A stretch of 46,022 bases of DNA from a virus. Location: positions 1 through 46,022 of IMG/VR virus record IMGVR_UViG_3300042691_018783, one strand, 5' to 3'. The position numbers and the translations under genes are program-made. This document shows, piece by piece, positions 1-9,004 of this stretch. How positions within the stretch are numbered: position 1 is the stretch's first letter; each line of letters begins with the position of its first letter. The notes under the pieces were generated by a model that had not been told where the DNA came from, did not search any database, and saw only the letters and a list, made by a program, of their open reading frames with translations.

Positions 1-2
1 TT

Positions 3-3000
3 ACTTTGAGGGTTGATGAATTAGACAATATGACCAACTATGACCACAGGTCCGTGTTGTTTAAAAGATATGAATCATCACCTGGTAGTGGAATCTACAC
101 TGAAGTTAGGGATAACGGTAACCCATCTATTGACAACATCCCAACATTTGATGTTGGTTGTTATAAAATACAAATGAACAATCTATATAACCCCGCAGGA
201 TATGGAGGATGGGGGTTTGTGTTACCTAATAATATATTTGGAATTGGTTGTAGAGATATTGTTACGGGAGATGACTTTTATAATAACACATTTGGTGACA
301 CTTGTTATTCTAATACGTTTGGTGAAAACTGCCATGACAATATTTTTGATAATTCGGCCTTTTTTAACGACATCGGTAATGATTTTTATAGTAACAGAGT
401 AGGGGGCGATTTTAAAAATAACCACATAACTAATGGATTTAGACAAAACTTTATAGGTGATTCATTTAAAGACAATCACATTTCAAGTGGGTTTAGAAAT
501 AACGTAATATCTAACGGTTTCCAAAGAAACACCATAGAATTTGATTTTACAAACCCTGGAATCACAATAGGGCTAAATTTTAGTTCAAATACAATTGGAA
601 ACTTTTTCCAAAATAATATTGCTATAGGAGATAATTTTCAAAACAATAATGTTGGTGATAATTTTATTGGTAATGATATTGGAGATGATTTTATAAATTG
701 GTTTTTACAAAACAATTTTACGGGTTCCACAATACCTTCATCAAGTCAAAATTATACCGTGATTGAAACTTTAGGTGATGGGTTTGTGACTTCGGATAAA
801 GGTTATTTAAAAAATACTGATATAATAACTGAAAGTGGTGGGACATTAACAGTTAATGGTAATTTAGATGTAACAGGTAATACAACATCAAATGGATTAA
901 CCGCCAATACAATATCGGCATCTACCTATCAAAATTTACCAATTGACCCTGACACATATGTAACAGGTTTTACATATTCTGATAATACTTTAGTAATTAA
1001 ACAAAATAATGGACAACCCGATTTATCTCAGACAATTAATTCTGTTACAGGGTGGACAGTTGATGGGGGTTTAACTGCGGATACGATTAATATTAATCAA
1101 ACACCTAATACAAATACCACTGAAGATGCTGTATTAGTTAGAAATTCAACTACGGGAGAAGTAGAACAAAGAACTATTGCTAGTTTAATTAACGCTAATA
1201 ACACCATAACAGTTGGGTTAACAGGTAGCTCAAGTGTCGATTTTAATTCAATAAAAGACGCGGTTGATAGTATTACAGGTGCAACGTCAGCAAACACGTA
1301 TACAGTACAAGTTGCTGGTGGTGTTTACTACGAAGACCCTTTTGTAATACCTTCTTGGGTTTCTGTTGTCGGAGAAAGCTCTATTTCAACTATAATACAG
1401 GCGAATGATTCTTCACAAACATTAATTAATTTAAGTGACCAATCGGCAATATTTGATTGTCAGGTACAAGGATGTACAGATACTAATGTTTCGGCAATTG
1501 TTTATTCATCATCCACCACCTCACAATCTGCGGCCATTTCATATGTTGAAAACGTAAGATTTGGGGAGAACTATACACATGCAAAAGTTGTAGCATATGG
1601 AGGAGCGAATATCATTATGCAATGTTCCAATGTTAAGTATGGTGGTTATCCGTTCACTATTGGTTTTTACGCAACAAATAGTGGTAGTGGTGTTGGTAGG
1701 ATGCAGTTAAGAAACGTCACATCAACAAATGGTGGGGTAGTTACCACACCTGGTTTAATATTTGCTAAAGCGGACGCCTCAAATTGTGGTTTCATTGTTA
1801 ATGGTTGTTTATTAACTAAAGCAACTGCGGGTGGGGCCGCTGGTACAGGGTTTTATGTAGAAAACGGTGGATTTTTAAGATTGACCGCAGTTAACTTCCA
1901 AAGATGGGCAGTAGGTATTGATGCCCCTCAAATTGGTTCGGCACCAAGTATAGATGCAATAGCTCTTAACTTTGAAAATAATACAATTGATGTTAATATT
2001 GCTCATTCAGGTGCGACAGGTAAAATACAAGGAACTGATAACTTCTTAAAAACATTAATTAATATTAATTCACCACTCTATGAAGTTAATCAAGACCCAA
2101 GAGAAATAACGGTTGCTAAAAAAGGTGGTGATTTTTCATCAATCTTTTCCGCGGTTGATTATTTAATAAATTCAGGAAATACTTCACAATCAAATAGATT
2201 TATAATTTCAGTAGGTCCAGGTGTTTTTATAGAACCTGAGATTGATTTAACAAGCACACCATATGTTAGTATTGTTGGTAGTAACATACAAACAACTCAA
2301 ATAGTACCTAAAAATAGTAGTCAACATATTATTAAAATAGGTCAAAATAATGAAATATCATTTCTTTCATTATCAGGTGCGGGTGCTGGATATGCAGCGG
2401 TTTACGCTTATGATATAGGTGATTTTGGACAACTTCATAAAATATCAATTTATGATTGTGATACAGGTCTTTGGATTGAATCTGATACTCAAGATACTAA
2501 AGTGTATGGTGAGTATGTTGATATGAATGGTGAATTTACTTATGGTACTAAGTCGATTGGTAATAATGGGTATTTGTCACTCGCCAACATGGAAAACTAT
2601 TATTTGTTTCCGACAAGTACAGGTGGAACTATAGGTAATTATGTTACAGGTACAGGTGCAACAATCAATGTTACATCATCAACAATAGAAGGTTTTGGTT
2701 CTTCTGGTTCCACCGCATTCTTATCACAAGACGGTGGTTTCTTTAATTGCTCCTCAACAGATGTCACTAATTGGGATTATGGTTTAAGATTATTAAATGT
2801 TGGGGACCCTTCTAAATTTGAATTTAATGGGGTTACATTTACGGATAATACTCAGGATATTAGTGTAGAACAGTCTTCCGCATTTGGATTATTCCAAGGA
2901 ATATCAAATCATGAAAAAGTAACAACAATAAGTGATAATGTTTATTGGTCATTTTTAGACGGTAATGATGGTGAATTGGATATTACAAGAAAAGCTTCGG

Positions 3001-5174
3001 TAACATTTACTGATGGTTCACATACTGATTTTACAACCTTGGTATTTGAGGGTGGTCCTATGGGTGTAATGAATGGTGGTCAGATTACCGTAGTTAGTGC
3101 GCTTACGATTAATACTGAAGCGGGTTATGGATATTTAACAAAATCTGATAATAGTGGTATTGTAAGAAGAATTGATTGGATTGACACAACGTTAACTTTA
3201 ACATCAAATTCTGATTTATATATTTTTATAAATGAAAATGGAATTTTAAGTAGTTCAGGTTCAAGACCAAGTTCAACATTTAACATTATAATGGGTAGGG
3301 TTGTAACAAATTCAACAACTGTTGAGTTTATTGATTTATCCCCTGTAAATGCTGAACATATGGCAAATAGATATGGCGGATTATTGAGAAATGCAATTGG
3401 CCCTATTTATTCTACAGGTTCAATTGTTACCGAAAATGTAACCCCATTTCATTTAAATGTATCCCAAGGAGAATATTATTATGCAAGTAATGAATTTATG
3501 CCTTCAGGTGGTACTGATATTACTTTTACACAATATTACAGAAACGGTTTGGGTGGTTGGATAACAAGTGCTACTACTCTTGTCAATAACACATCTTATG
3601 ATGGTAATGGGTCTTTATCTGCATTAACAACATCTTATTTTACTAAACATACTTTATATTTGGTAGGGCAAGGAACTTATGAAAAGTACTTCTTAGTGTT
3701 AGGTCAAAATGAGTACTCAACATTAGTACAAGCGGAAGACGCTTTATTACCAACACCACCAACGTTCTTTACTGACTCAGTAACTCAAGTTGCTAACATA
3801 TATATACAACAAGGAACTACAGGTATAACTCAAATTGAGGATATTAGACCTGTAATTGGTTTTAAAGCTGGAGGAGTAAACGCTTCTTCAGTACACGGTA
3901 ATTTATTAGGTTTGACCGCAGATGACCATTTACAATACCTAAGAGTAGATGGATTTAGAGCAATGTCAGGGAACCTTAATATGGGTGGTAATAACATCGT
4001 GAGTGCTGGAACAGTTAACGGTGTTACGGTTGAGTCACACGCTATGAGACACCAATTTGGTGGTTCGGACCCTGTTGGTACTGTAACACCATCTGCAAAT
4101 GCAATACCATTTGCTGACGTTAATGGTAAATTAGATTCATGGATTACACCTATAACAATAAGTGGTGGAACAGGAATTGTTACAGGAGGTACGTACCCTA
4201 ATTTCACATTAGTTAACTCATCTCCTGACCAAACTGTAACTATATCAGGTGGTACAGGGATTACAACAGGGGGTACTTACCCTAACTTTACTTTAGTTAA
4301 CTCATTACCTGACCAAACTGTGAGTATAAGCGGAGGAACGGGAATAACAACAGGTGGTACTTATCCTAATTTTACTTTAGTCAATTCGGCTCCTGACCAA
4401 ACGGTAACAATTAGTGGGGGTACAGGAATAGTAACAGGAGGTACATACCCTAATTTTACGTTAGAGAATACATCTCCTGACCAAACAGTTACTATATCAG
4501 GAGGTACGGGAATTGTAACAGGTGGTACTTATCCTAATTTTACTTTAGTCAATTCGGCTCCTGACCAAACGGTGGTATTAAACAACGGTACTGCAATTTC
4601 TACATCAGGAACATATCCTAACTTTACAATATCAAATACTGCTCCTGACCAAATTGTAACTATCAGTGGGGGGACAGGTATAACAACGGGTGGTACATAT
4701 CCTAACTTTACTTTAGTTAATTCAGCTCCTGACCAAACAGTGGTGGTTAATGCAGGTTCGGGTATTTCGATTAGTGGTACTTATCCTAATTTTACGATAA
4801 CTTATACAGGTACAAGTGGGGGAGCGGGTTCCTCAATATTTACCGCGTCAACAACAACTTTAAATTCCTCAGTCACAACACTTCAAACAATTACAGGTAT
4901 TACTGATAATGGAACATCTATTATTGAAGTTTATGTTAAGGCTTACCAATCTTCGGCAACAAATTGGGGTGTTTGGAAAAGAACATTATCAGTAACAAAA
5001 GTTTCAGGTACCGTAACAATACAAGAAGAAAATGCTGATGTTGATAAACAATCTTCGGGATTATCAGCGAATAGTTTAAGTTTTTCGGTTAGTGGTGGTG
5101 ATATTTTAGTTAGTGTTACGGGTATTGCGGCAACAACAATAAATTGGACATCAGCGTACGATATAGTTATATAA
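3..5174 (+). CDS. giant beta-helix tail fibre / adhesin (5' partial)
   Basis: Probable long tail fibre or spike that contacts the host surface. The frame is open to the left window edge and the first possible start is only a TTG at 6, so the gene most likely begins upstream; at least 1722 residues are present. Modules in order: residues ~75-245 hold Asn/Gly/Phe-rich beta-solenoid repeats of roughly 11 residues (N-x-I-G-x-x-F-x-x-N type); ~400-690 and ~699-1000 look like two pectin-lyase-type right-handed beta-helices, each opening with an ITV...DF.SI..AVD motif; ~1302 has the fibre motif GLTADDHLQYL followed by LNMGGNNI; ~1382-1602 is an array of 28-residue repeats (PDQTVTISGGTGI...TYPNFTLVNS); ~1610-1722 is a separate C-terminal tip. 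Three further fibre-like genes follow directly, which supports a host-recognition role. No catalytic residues could be assigned, so depolymerase activity is only a possibility. Confidence 0.8.
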   Translation, partial: TLRVDELDNMTNYDHRSVLFKRYESSPGSGIYTEVRDNGNPSIDNIPTFDVGCYKIQMNNLYNPAGYGGWGFVLPNNIFGIGCRDIVTGDDFYNNTFGDTCYSNTFGENCHDNIFDNSAFFNDIGNDFYSNRVGGDFKNNHITNGFRQNFIGDSFKDNHISSGFRNNVISNGFQRNTIEFDFTNPGITIGLNFSSNTIGNFFQNNIAIGDNFQNNNVGDNFIGNDIGDDFINWFLQNNFTGSTIPSSSQNYTVIETLGDGFVTSDKGYLKNTDIITESGGTLTVNGNLDVTGNTTSNGLTANTISASTYQNLPIDPDTYVTGFTYSDNTLVIKQNNGQPDLSQTINSVTGWTVDGGLTADTININQTPNTNTTEDAVLVRNSTTGEVEQRTIASLINANNTITVGLTGSSSVDFNSIKDAVDSITGATSANTYTVQVAGGVYYEDPFVIPSWVSVVGESSISTIIQANDSSQTLINLSDQSAIFDCQVQGCTDTNVSAIVYSSSTTSQSAAISYVENVRFGENYTHAKVVAYGGANIIMQCSNVKYGGYPFTIGFYATNSGSGVGRMQLRNVTSTNGGVVTTPGLIFAKADASNCGFIVNGCLLTKATAGGAAGTGFYVENGGFLRLTAVNFQRWAVGIDAPQIGSAPSIDAIALNFENNTIDVNIAHSGATGKIQGTDNFLKTLININSPLYEVNQDPREITVAKKGGDFSSIFSAVDYLINSGNTSQSNRFIISVGPGVFIEPEIDLTSTPYVSIVGSNIQTTQIVPKNSSQHIIKIGQNNEISFLSLSGAGAGYAAVYAYDIGDFGQLHKISIYDCDTGLWIESDTQDTKVYGEYVDMNGEFTYGTKSIGNNGYLSLANMENYYLFPTSTGGTIGNYVTGTGATINVTSSTIEGFGSSGSTAFLSQDGGFFNCSSTDVTNWDYGLRLLNVGDPSKFEFNGVTFTDNTQDISVEQSSAFGLFQGISNHEKVTTISDNVYWSFLDGNDGELDITRKASVTFTDGSHTDFTTLVFEGGPMGVMNGGQITVVSALTINTEAGYGYLTKSDNSGIVRRIDWIDTTLTLTSNSDLYIFINENGILSSSGSRPSSTFNIIMGRVVTNSTTVEFIDLSPVNAEHMANRYGGLLRNAIGPIYSTGSIVTENVTPFHLNVSQGEYYYASNEFMPSGGTDITFTQYYRNGLGGWITSATTLVNNTSYDGNGSLSALTTSYFTKHTLYLVGQGTYEKYFLVLGQNEYSTLVQAEDALLPTPPTFFTDSVTQVANIYIQQGTTGITQIEDIRPVIGFKAGGVNASSVHGNLLGLTADDHLQYLRVDGFRAMSGNLNMGGNNIVSAGTVNGVTVESHAMRHQFGGSDPVGTVTPSANAIPFADVNGKLDSWITPITISGGTGIVTGGTYPNFTLVNSSPDQTVTISGGTGITTGGTYPNFTLVNSLPDQTVSISGGTGITTGGTYPNFTLVNSAPDQTVTISGGTGIVTGGTYPNFTLENTSPDQTVTISGGTGIVTGGTYPNFTLVNSAPDQTVVLNNGTAISTSGTYPNFTISNTAPDQIVTISGGTGITTGGTYPNFTLVNSAPDQTVVVNAGSGISISGTYPNFTITYTGTSGGAGSSIFTASTTTLNSSVTTLQTITGITDNGTSIIEVYVKAYQSSATNWGVWKRTLSVTKVSGTVTIQEENADVDKQSSGLSANSLSFSVSGGDILVSVTGIAATTINWTSAYDIVI
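4149..4811 (+). repeat. tandem 84-bp (28-aa) repeats in the fibre gene
   Basis: There are eight in-frame units. The first is 75 nt; the next seven are 84 nt, starting at 4224, 4308, 4392, 4476, 4560, 4644 and 4728. The protein consensus is PDQTVTISGGTGI followed by TTGGTYPNFTLVNSA. Units at 4308 and 4476, with their 3' junctions, share a run of about 50 identical bases, while units six and eight have diverged (VVLNNGTAIS and VVVNAGSGIS). This fits a repetitive beta shaft that changes length by recombination. Confidence 0.9.
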
Positions 5175-5177
5175 TAA

Positions 5178-5798
5178 ATGGCAACATCTAACCTAATATC
5201 AAAATCATTAGGTGGTGTTTTGCAGGAAACAGGTAACGGTTCTCCTGACCACACATCACCAAGAGGGTCAACATATGTTGACCAATCAACGGGTATTTTA
5301 TATTACAATGTAAATGGTAGTAATACTTGGGTTGACGTTAATAAAAATTCATATGGTAATATGTATTTAAACACAACAACAGGTACTACAATAACTCCTG
5401 TGGTTGCTAATACTTGGTACGTATTAACGGGAGCTACTTGGTCAGGTTCAGTAATTAATGATGGGATTAGTTTTTCACCATCAACTAAAGTTTTATCTGT
5501 CAATAGTGGTAAAAGAGGTAAATATCTTGTTTTTGCTAGTGGTAGATTTATAAGGTCTGTAGGAGGTAATGGTAATTTCCAACTAGGTCTTTCGGTGAAT
5601 GGTTCAGTACCATCTGACGGGTTTTACCAAGGTAGTTCGGTGGGGGGTTCTGAGCAAAATTCTAGTGTATCGGTTATTGGGGAAATTAATTTAATAGACG
5701 GGGATACGGTACAATTGACAGGTAGGAACATTCAAAATACAAATCCATTAACTATTGGTCAATCATCATTAACATTAATTAAACTTGGTAACACATAA
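5178..5798 (+). CDS. short fibre protein, C1q/TNF-like
   Basis: A 206-residue virion fibre or fibre-tip protein, four bases downstream of the giant fibre. The N-terminus (ATSNLISKSLGGVLQETGNG) and the following SP.GS.Y.....G..Y.N.....W stretch form a short attachment module shared with the next gene. The rest is beta-rich with Gly/Ser turns (KVLSVNSGKRGKYLVFASG, then LSVNG..PSDGFYQG and a final SSLTLIKLG strand). This resembles the jelly-roll C1q/TNF-like heads that trimerise at the ends of phage fibres. The stop overlaps the next ATG (TAATG), suggesting coupled translation. The fold is inferred from pattern; no catalytic motif is visible. Confidence 0.6.
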   Translation: MATSNLISKSLGGVLQETGNGSPDHTSPRGSTYVDQSTGILYYNVNGSNTWVDVNKNSYGNMYLNTTTGTTITPVVANTWYVLTGATWSGSVINDGISFSPSTKVLSVNSGKRGKYLVFASGRFIRSVGGNGNFQLGLSVNGSVPSDGFYQGSSVGGSEQNSSVSVIGEINLIDGDTVQLTGRNIQNTNPLTIGQSSLTLIKLGNT

Positions 5799-6427
5799 TG
5801 GCAACTACAAACTTACAATCACAATCTTTAGGTAGTATTTTAATTGAAAGTGGTAATGGTACACCAAATCACATATCACCTATAGGAAGTTATTATACTA
5901 ATATTGATACGGGGTCATTATTCATAAACTCATCAGGTACGTCAACGGGATGGGAAATGATGAATAAAGTTGCTTGGGGAGAAATTTATTTACAATCAAA
6001 TGGTACTGATACTCCAGGAACAACTAATTGGGTAAGTTTATCAGGATTAAGTTGGAATTTTACAGGGGGTAATGGTGTTGAAATGAGTCCAAGAGGTAAA
6101 CTTAGGGTTAAATCGGGTAAAGGGGGATTATACCATCTGTTAGCGGTAGGGTCAATTCAAACACAATTGGTATCATCAAGTTGGGATTTCTTTTTAGGTA
6201 TTTCTAAAAATGGATTAACCCCCTCAGATGGATTTTTTCAAGGATGTCAACTTGATGGTAATTTAACCGCAACCGCCGCTGAAGAAGATGATAAAAGTTT
6301 AACAATAACTAACATAATATCATTATCCGCTGGTGACACTTTAGAAATGTCATTAAGAATGAGTAGTACAACTCCTACGGGAAGGTTAGAGAGTGGAAAT
6401 ATATTTATTTATAGAATAGGAGATTAA
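5798..6427 (+). CDS. short fibre protein, paralogue of the preceding gene
   Basis: A 209-residue paralogue of the upstream gene. It shares the N-terminal module (ATTNLQSQSLGSILIESGNG), the GTSTGWEMMNK/GSNTWVDVNK junction and the core strands (KLRVKSGKGGLYHLLAVGS, then GISKNGLTPSDGFFQG). It diverges most in the loops, as expected for host-range proteins after tandem duplication. Its ATG overlaps the preceding stop by one base, and it ends two bases before the next start, so the fibre genes form one tight operon. It is likely a trimeric, C1q/TNF-like receptor-binding head. No enzymatic residues are recognised. Confidence 0.6.
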   Translation: MATTNLQSQSLGSILIESGNGTPNHISPIGSYYTNIDTGSLFINSSGTSTGWEMMNKVAWGEIYLQSNGTDTPGTTNWVSLSGLSWNFTGGNGVEMSPRGKLRVKSGKGGLYHLLAVGSIQTQLVSSSWDFFLGISKNGLTPSDGFFQGCQLDGNLTATAAEEDDKSLTITNIISLSAGDTLEMSLRMSSTTPTGRLESGNIFIYRIGD

Positions 6428-6428
6428 T

Positions 6429-8276
6429 ATGGGAATTTTACAAAAAAAATCTGTTGGTGAAATAAATTACGTCTTAATTGATGATATGTATCCTGTCTTT
6501 AGTGGTGAAAACGGGACAGTTGTAATTTCTACTTTAGGTGGTGTATTTACATGTGATACAGGTTATACTTGGTCAACCTACACAAATAAAAATATTGCGG
6601 CCGAAATATATGCTTATAATCATAGTGATGGTGCAACATTTCTACCCCCATTAGATACTTGGCAAAATTTTAACGGTGTTGCTTCGGCAACAACTTATGT
6701 TTTAACAAGTAACTCATCAGGTTTTACATTAACATCGGCAACCTCAGCTCCAAGATTGAATATTTCTGATGATGGTGTTGGTAGGTACATGGCGGTTTCT
6801 AATAACACATTTAGGGCTACGGGAGCTCAATGGAATCAGATAAGATGTTCTCCAGCAAGAAACAACGTCAGTCCAATTAGATATCAAACCGCACATTTTG
6901 GTACTTTGGCCCAAAACGACTCAATGAATATATTAACACCTATTTTATTTACGGGTAGTGCCAGAAATAGTGATTACTTTTTTGCAGGATTTTATGTCGA
7001 TGCAAGAGAAACTGCAACCGCATATTTAAATAGACCATTAAATAAGGTATCTGTAGATTTAATAGAACAACCTGTTACTTTTAATGAAACAGGTAATAGT
7101 TTAAATTTTACAAAAAATGGTTGGGTAACGGTAAATGATACAATTAATCAATGGTACATGGGTGCGGGTACCACATTTAGTGGTGGCGGTACATCTATGT
7201 ATATATCTAGTGACGGTGGAATAACCCCTAGTTATAATAATGGGATTTCACAAGTATCTCATTTTTATAAAGATTTTACTTTTCCTAAAAATTTACAATC
7301 TAATGTTACAATAGAATTTTTTTGGGTAGGTAGTGGTCAAACAGGTTTAGATTACGGTAAAGTTTATTTAGCGACTACTGATACGACACCTGTTGCGGGA
7401 ACCCAAATATCACCCATATTTTCAATTGGGAATTCAAACTATCAAGGAGTAACTTCATTTACGGGGAATACGATTATAATCCCAAGGTATAACGCCATTG
7501 ACCAAACAAAAAGATTAATTTTTAGTTGGATAAATAATGGGGATTCTTTAGGGTCAACCCCGCCATTTTGTATTGATAGTTTTAGAATGTCTTATTATGT
7601 GGATGATAACTGGTATGAGGTTGTAACGGGAGATACTGAAACATTCAATCTAAACGGTTTTAGTGGTAATGGATGGACAGTGGTTAATAATGCGACTAAT
7701 ATTTGGACCGTTGGTGTTTCTGAATTTAGCGGGACTAACGATAATTATTCTGCCTATATTACTAATGCAAATAATACAACATATTATGGGTCCGAATTTA
7801 ACAATTCCGACAATAGAGCATTGGCGCAATATACAACAGGAACCGCACAAGTTTCACATTTTTACAAAGATTTTACATTTACAAGTGCATCAACATTAAC
7901 CTTTAATTGGAAGTGTTGGGGTGAGAATGGTACGGGTAATGCGATAAACTACGATTATGGTGCAATAGTTATAACAACCACGGGAACAACTCCCGTTGCT
8001 GGAACTGAAGTATCAACCGTACAGGCAACTGCGGGTGGAAATGGTAGGATAGGTGCAACAACAAATATAGGTAAATTCAATGAAGGATATGGTGGTTCGG
8101 ACAACAATTGGAGAACAGAAACTATAAATTTAGGTTCTTATTCAGGTCAAACAAAAAGATTAGTATTTACTTGGAAAAACGATGGTTCGGTTGGAGCCAA
8201 TCCTCCGTTTGTTGTTGACAATATAAGAATTACGGGTGTCGGTAATTGGGCAACAAGATTAAATAAAATAAATTAA
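6429..8276 (+). CDS. fibre/adhesin with two MAM-like (choice-of-anchor J-type) domains
   Basis: A 615-residue putative adhesin. Residues ~1-215 resemble the short fibre proteins just upstream: a YPVFSGENGTVVISTLGGVF leader, then a beta-rich head with GVGRYMAVSNNTFRAT. Two homologous ~170-residue beta-sandwich domains follow, at ~220-395 and ~405-615. Each has a GW.VVN..N.W..G opening, a QVSHFYKDFTF strand, a DYG...... T..TPVAGT segment, a QTKRL.F.W.N.G strand and a NPPF.VDN/TPPFCIDS terminus. This layout is that of MAM/choice-of-anchor J carbohydrate-binding or adhesin domains, common in Bacteroidota surface and gliding-related proteins. It is probably a receptor-binding fibre. Domain identity comes from remembered motifs and was not tested. 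Confidence 0.55.
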   Translation: MGILQKKSVGEINYVLIDDMYPVFSGENGTVVISTLGGVFTCDTGYTWSTYTNKNIAAEIYAYNHSDGATFLPPLDTWQNFNGVASATTYVLTSNSSGFTLTSATSAPRLNISDDGVGRYMAVSNNTFRATGAQWNQIRCSPARNNVSPIRYQTAHFGTLAQNDSMNILTPILFTGSARNSDYFFAGFYVDARETATAYLNRPLNKVSVDLIEQPVTFNETGNSLNFTKNGWVTVNDTINQWYMGAGTTFSGGGTSMYISSDGGITPSYNNGISQVSHFYKDFTFPKNLQSNVTIEFFWVGSGQTGLDYGKVYLATTDTTPVAGTQISPIFSIGNSNYQGVTSFTGNTIIIPRYNAIDQTKRLIFSWINNGDSLGSTPPFCIDSFRMSYYVDDNWYEVVTGDTETFNLNGFSGNGWTVVNNATNIWTVGVSEFSGTNDNYSAYITNANNTTYYGSEFNNSDNRALAQYTTGTAQVSHFYKDFTFTSASTLTFNWKCWGENGTGNAINYDYGAIVITTTGTTPVAGTEVSTVQATAGGNGRIGATTNIGKFNEGYGGSDNNWRTETINLGSYSGQTKRLVFTWKNDGSVGANPPFVVDNIRITGVGNWATRLNKIN

Positions 8277-8290
8277 GATACTTATAGAAA

Positions 8291-8914
8291 ATGGAACAAT
8301 TAAAAATAGGATATAGAATAGAACAACAAACGGTATTGGTTGGTACAGATAACCCATTACCTCCTTTATATGTTTTTGGAGAAACTATCGACACTTTAAT
8401 ATATAACGACATAACTTCAGTATCGTCTTGGATGAGTATTGGTATGTCTAAATATGATTATACATTTTGTAGGGTACAATCTTCTTTATATGTACAATCT
8501 ATTGGTTGGTCATCTTTAACTGAAAATGATAAATTTGTTGCGGCCTCAAATTTTGTGGTTGATAAACAATATAGAGATGAAGTATTAACTGAAGAAAAAC
8601 AAAAAATGTTTTGGGATTCGTTAGTTGAGAGTTCTTATGCCGCTAGATTAAATAGATGGAAAGCAGCAAAATCTTATATGTCTTATTATTTAACATTAAC
8701 ACAATCTGCAGATATTGCCACTACAACAAAATCATTAAGTGATGATTATGTAATTTATAATATACAATCATTAACCACCGATGGTGTTGATGGGTTATTT
8801 GATTGGATTACAAGTACTAATAATTTCACAACTAACGGTTTTAACTCGAAGCCTTATTGGACACAAACTCATCAAGATAATTTAATGAAAATCCTTAAGG
8901 ACGGTTTATACTAA
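8291..8914 (+). CDS. conserved hypothetical protein, last gene of the fibre operon
   Basis: A 207-residue protein that I do not recognise. The N-terminal third is beta-rich and compact (MEQLKIGYRI, LPPLYVFGETIDTLIYND). The middle is helical and charged (VVDKQYRDEVLTEEKQKMFW, RLNRWKAAKSYMSYYL), and the C-terminus is mixed (LFDWITSTNNF, ILKDGLY). There is no signal peptide or membrane segment. It follows the adhesin gene by 14 bases and is the last gene before the polymerase promoter. By position it could be a fibre-assembly chaperone or another fibre component, but nothing in the sequence proves either. Confidence 0.5.
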   Translation: MEQLKIGYRIEQQTVLVGTDNPLPPLYVFGETIDTLIYNDITSVSSWMSIGMSKYDYTFCRVQSSLYVQSIGWSSLTENDKFVAASNFVVDKQYRDEVLTEEKQKMFWDSLVESSYAARLNRWKAAKSYMSYYLTLTQSADIATTTKSLSDDYVIYNIQSLTTDGVDGLFDWITSTNNFTTNGFNSKPYWTQTHQDNLMKILKDGLY

Positions 8915-8943
8915 TTGACATTTAGGGAGATTTAAAATATACT
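8915..8943 (+). promoter_or_regulatory. promoter for the DNA polymerase gene
   Basis: TTGACA at 8915-8920 and TATACT at 8938-8943 are separated by exactly 17 bases. Read as a Bacteroidota promoter, it is TTG, 20 bases, then TATACTTA (two mismatches from TAnnTTTG). It starts directly after the preceding stop codon and lies about 60 bases before the polymerase ATG. The same arrangement precedes the gp32 gene. Confidence 0.7.
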
Positions 8944-8960
8944 TATAAAGGTAAGGTAAA

Positions 8961-8978
8961 TGTCGTCAGCGTACGGCA
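8961..8978 (+). promoter_or_regulatory. hairpin in the polymerase mRNA leader, possible translational operator
   Basis: TGTCGT (8961-8966) pairs with ACGGCA (8973-8978) with one G-U pair around a six-base CAGCGT loop, 26 bases before the ATG. It is a locally GC-rich island in an AT-rich leader. T4 and RB69 gp43 repress their own translation by binding a leader hairpin, so this is a candidate for the same role. That function is inferred only. Confidence 0.3.
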
Positions 8979-9004
8979 GCAAATAAACCAACTAAAAGTA
9001 TATT

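Noticed and set aside
222-446. Minus-strand frame inside the fibre gene, and similar frames such as 3830-4207, 27057-27515 and 34771-35106
   Set aside because: They lie opposite strongly supported coding sequence, show shadow-like composition and have no promoter or family motif.
4149-4811. Regular repeats as a possible CRISPR array
   Set aside because: The units are contiguous, in frame and coding, with no unique spacers; they are protein repeats of a fibre.
6-8276. Diversity-generating retroelement acting on the fibre genes
   Set aside because: No reverse transcriptase and no template repeat with adenine-specific differences were seen.
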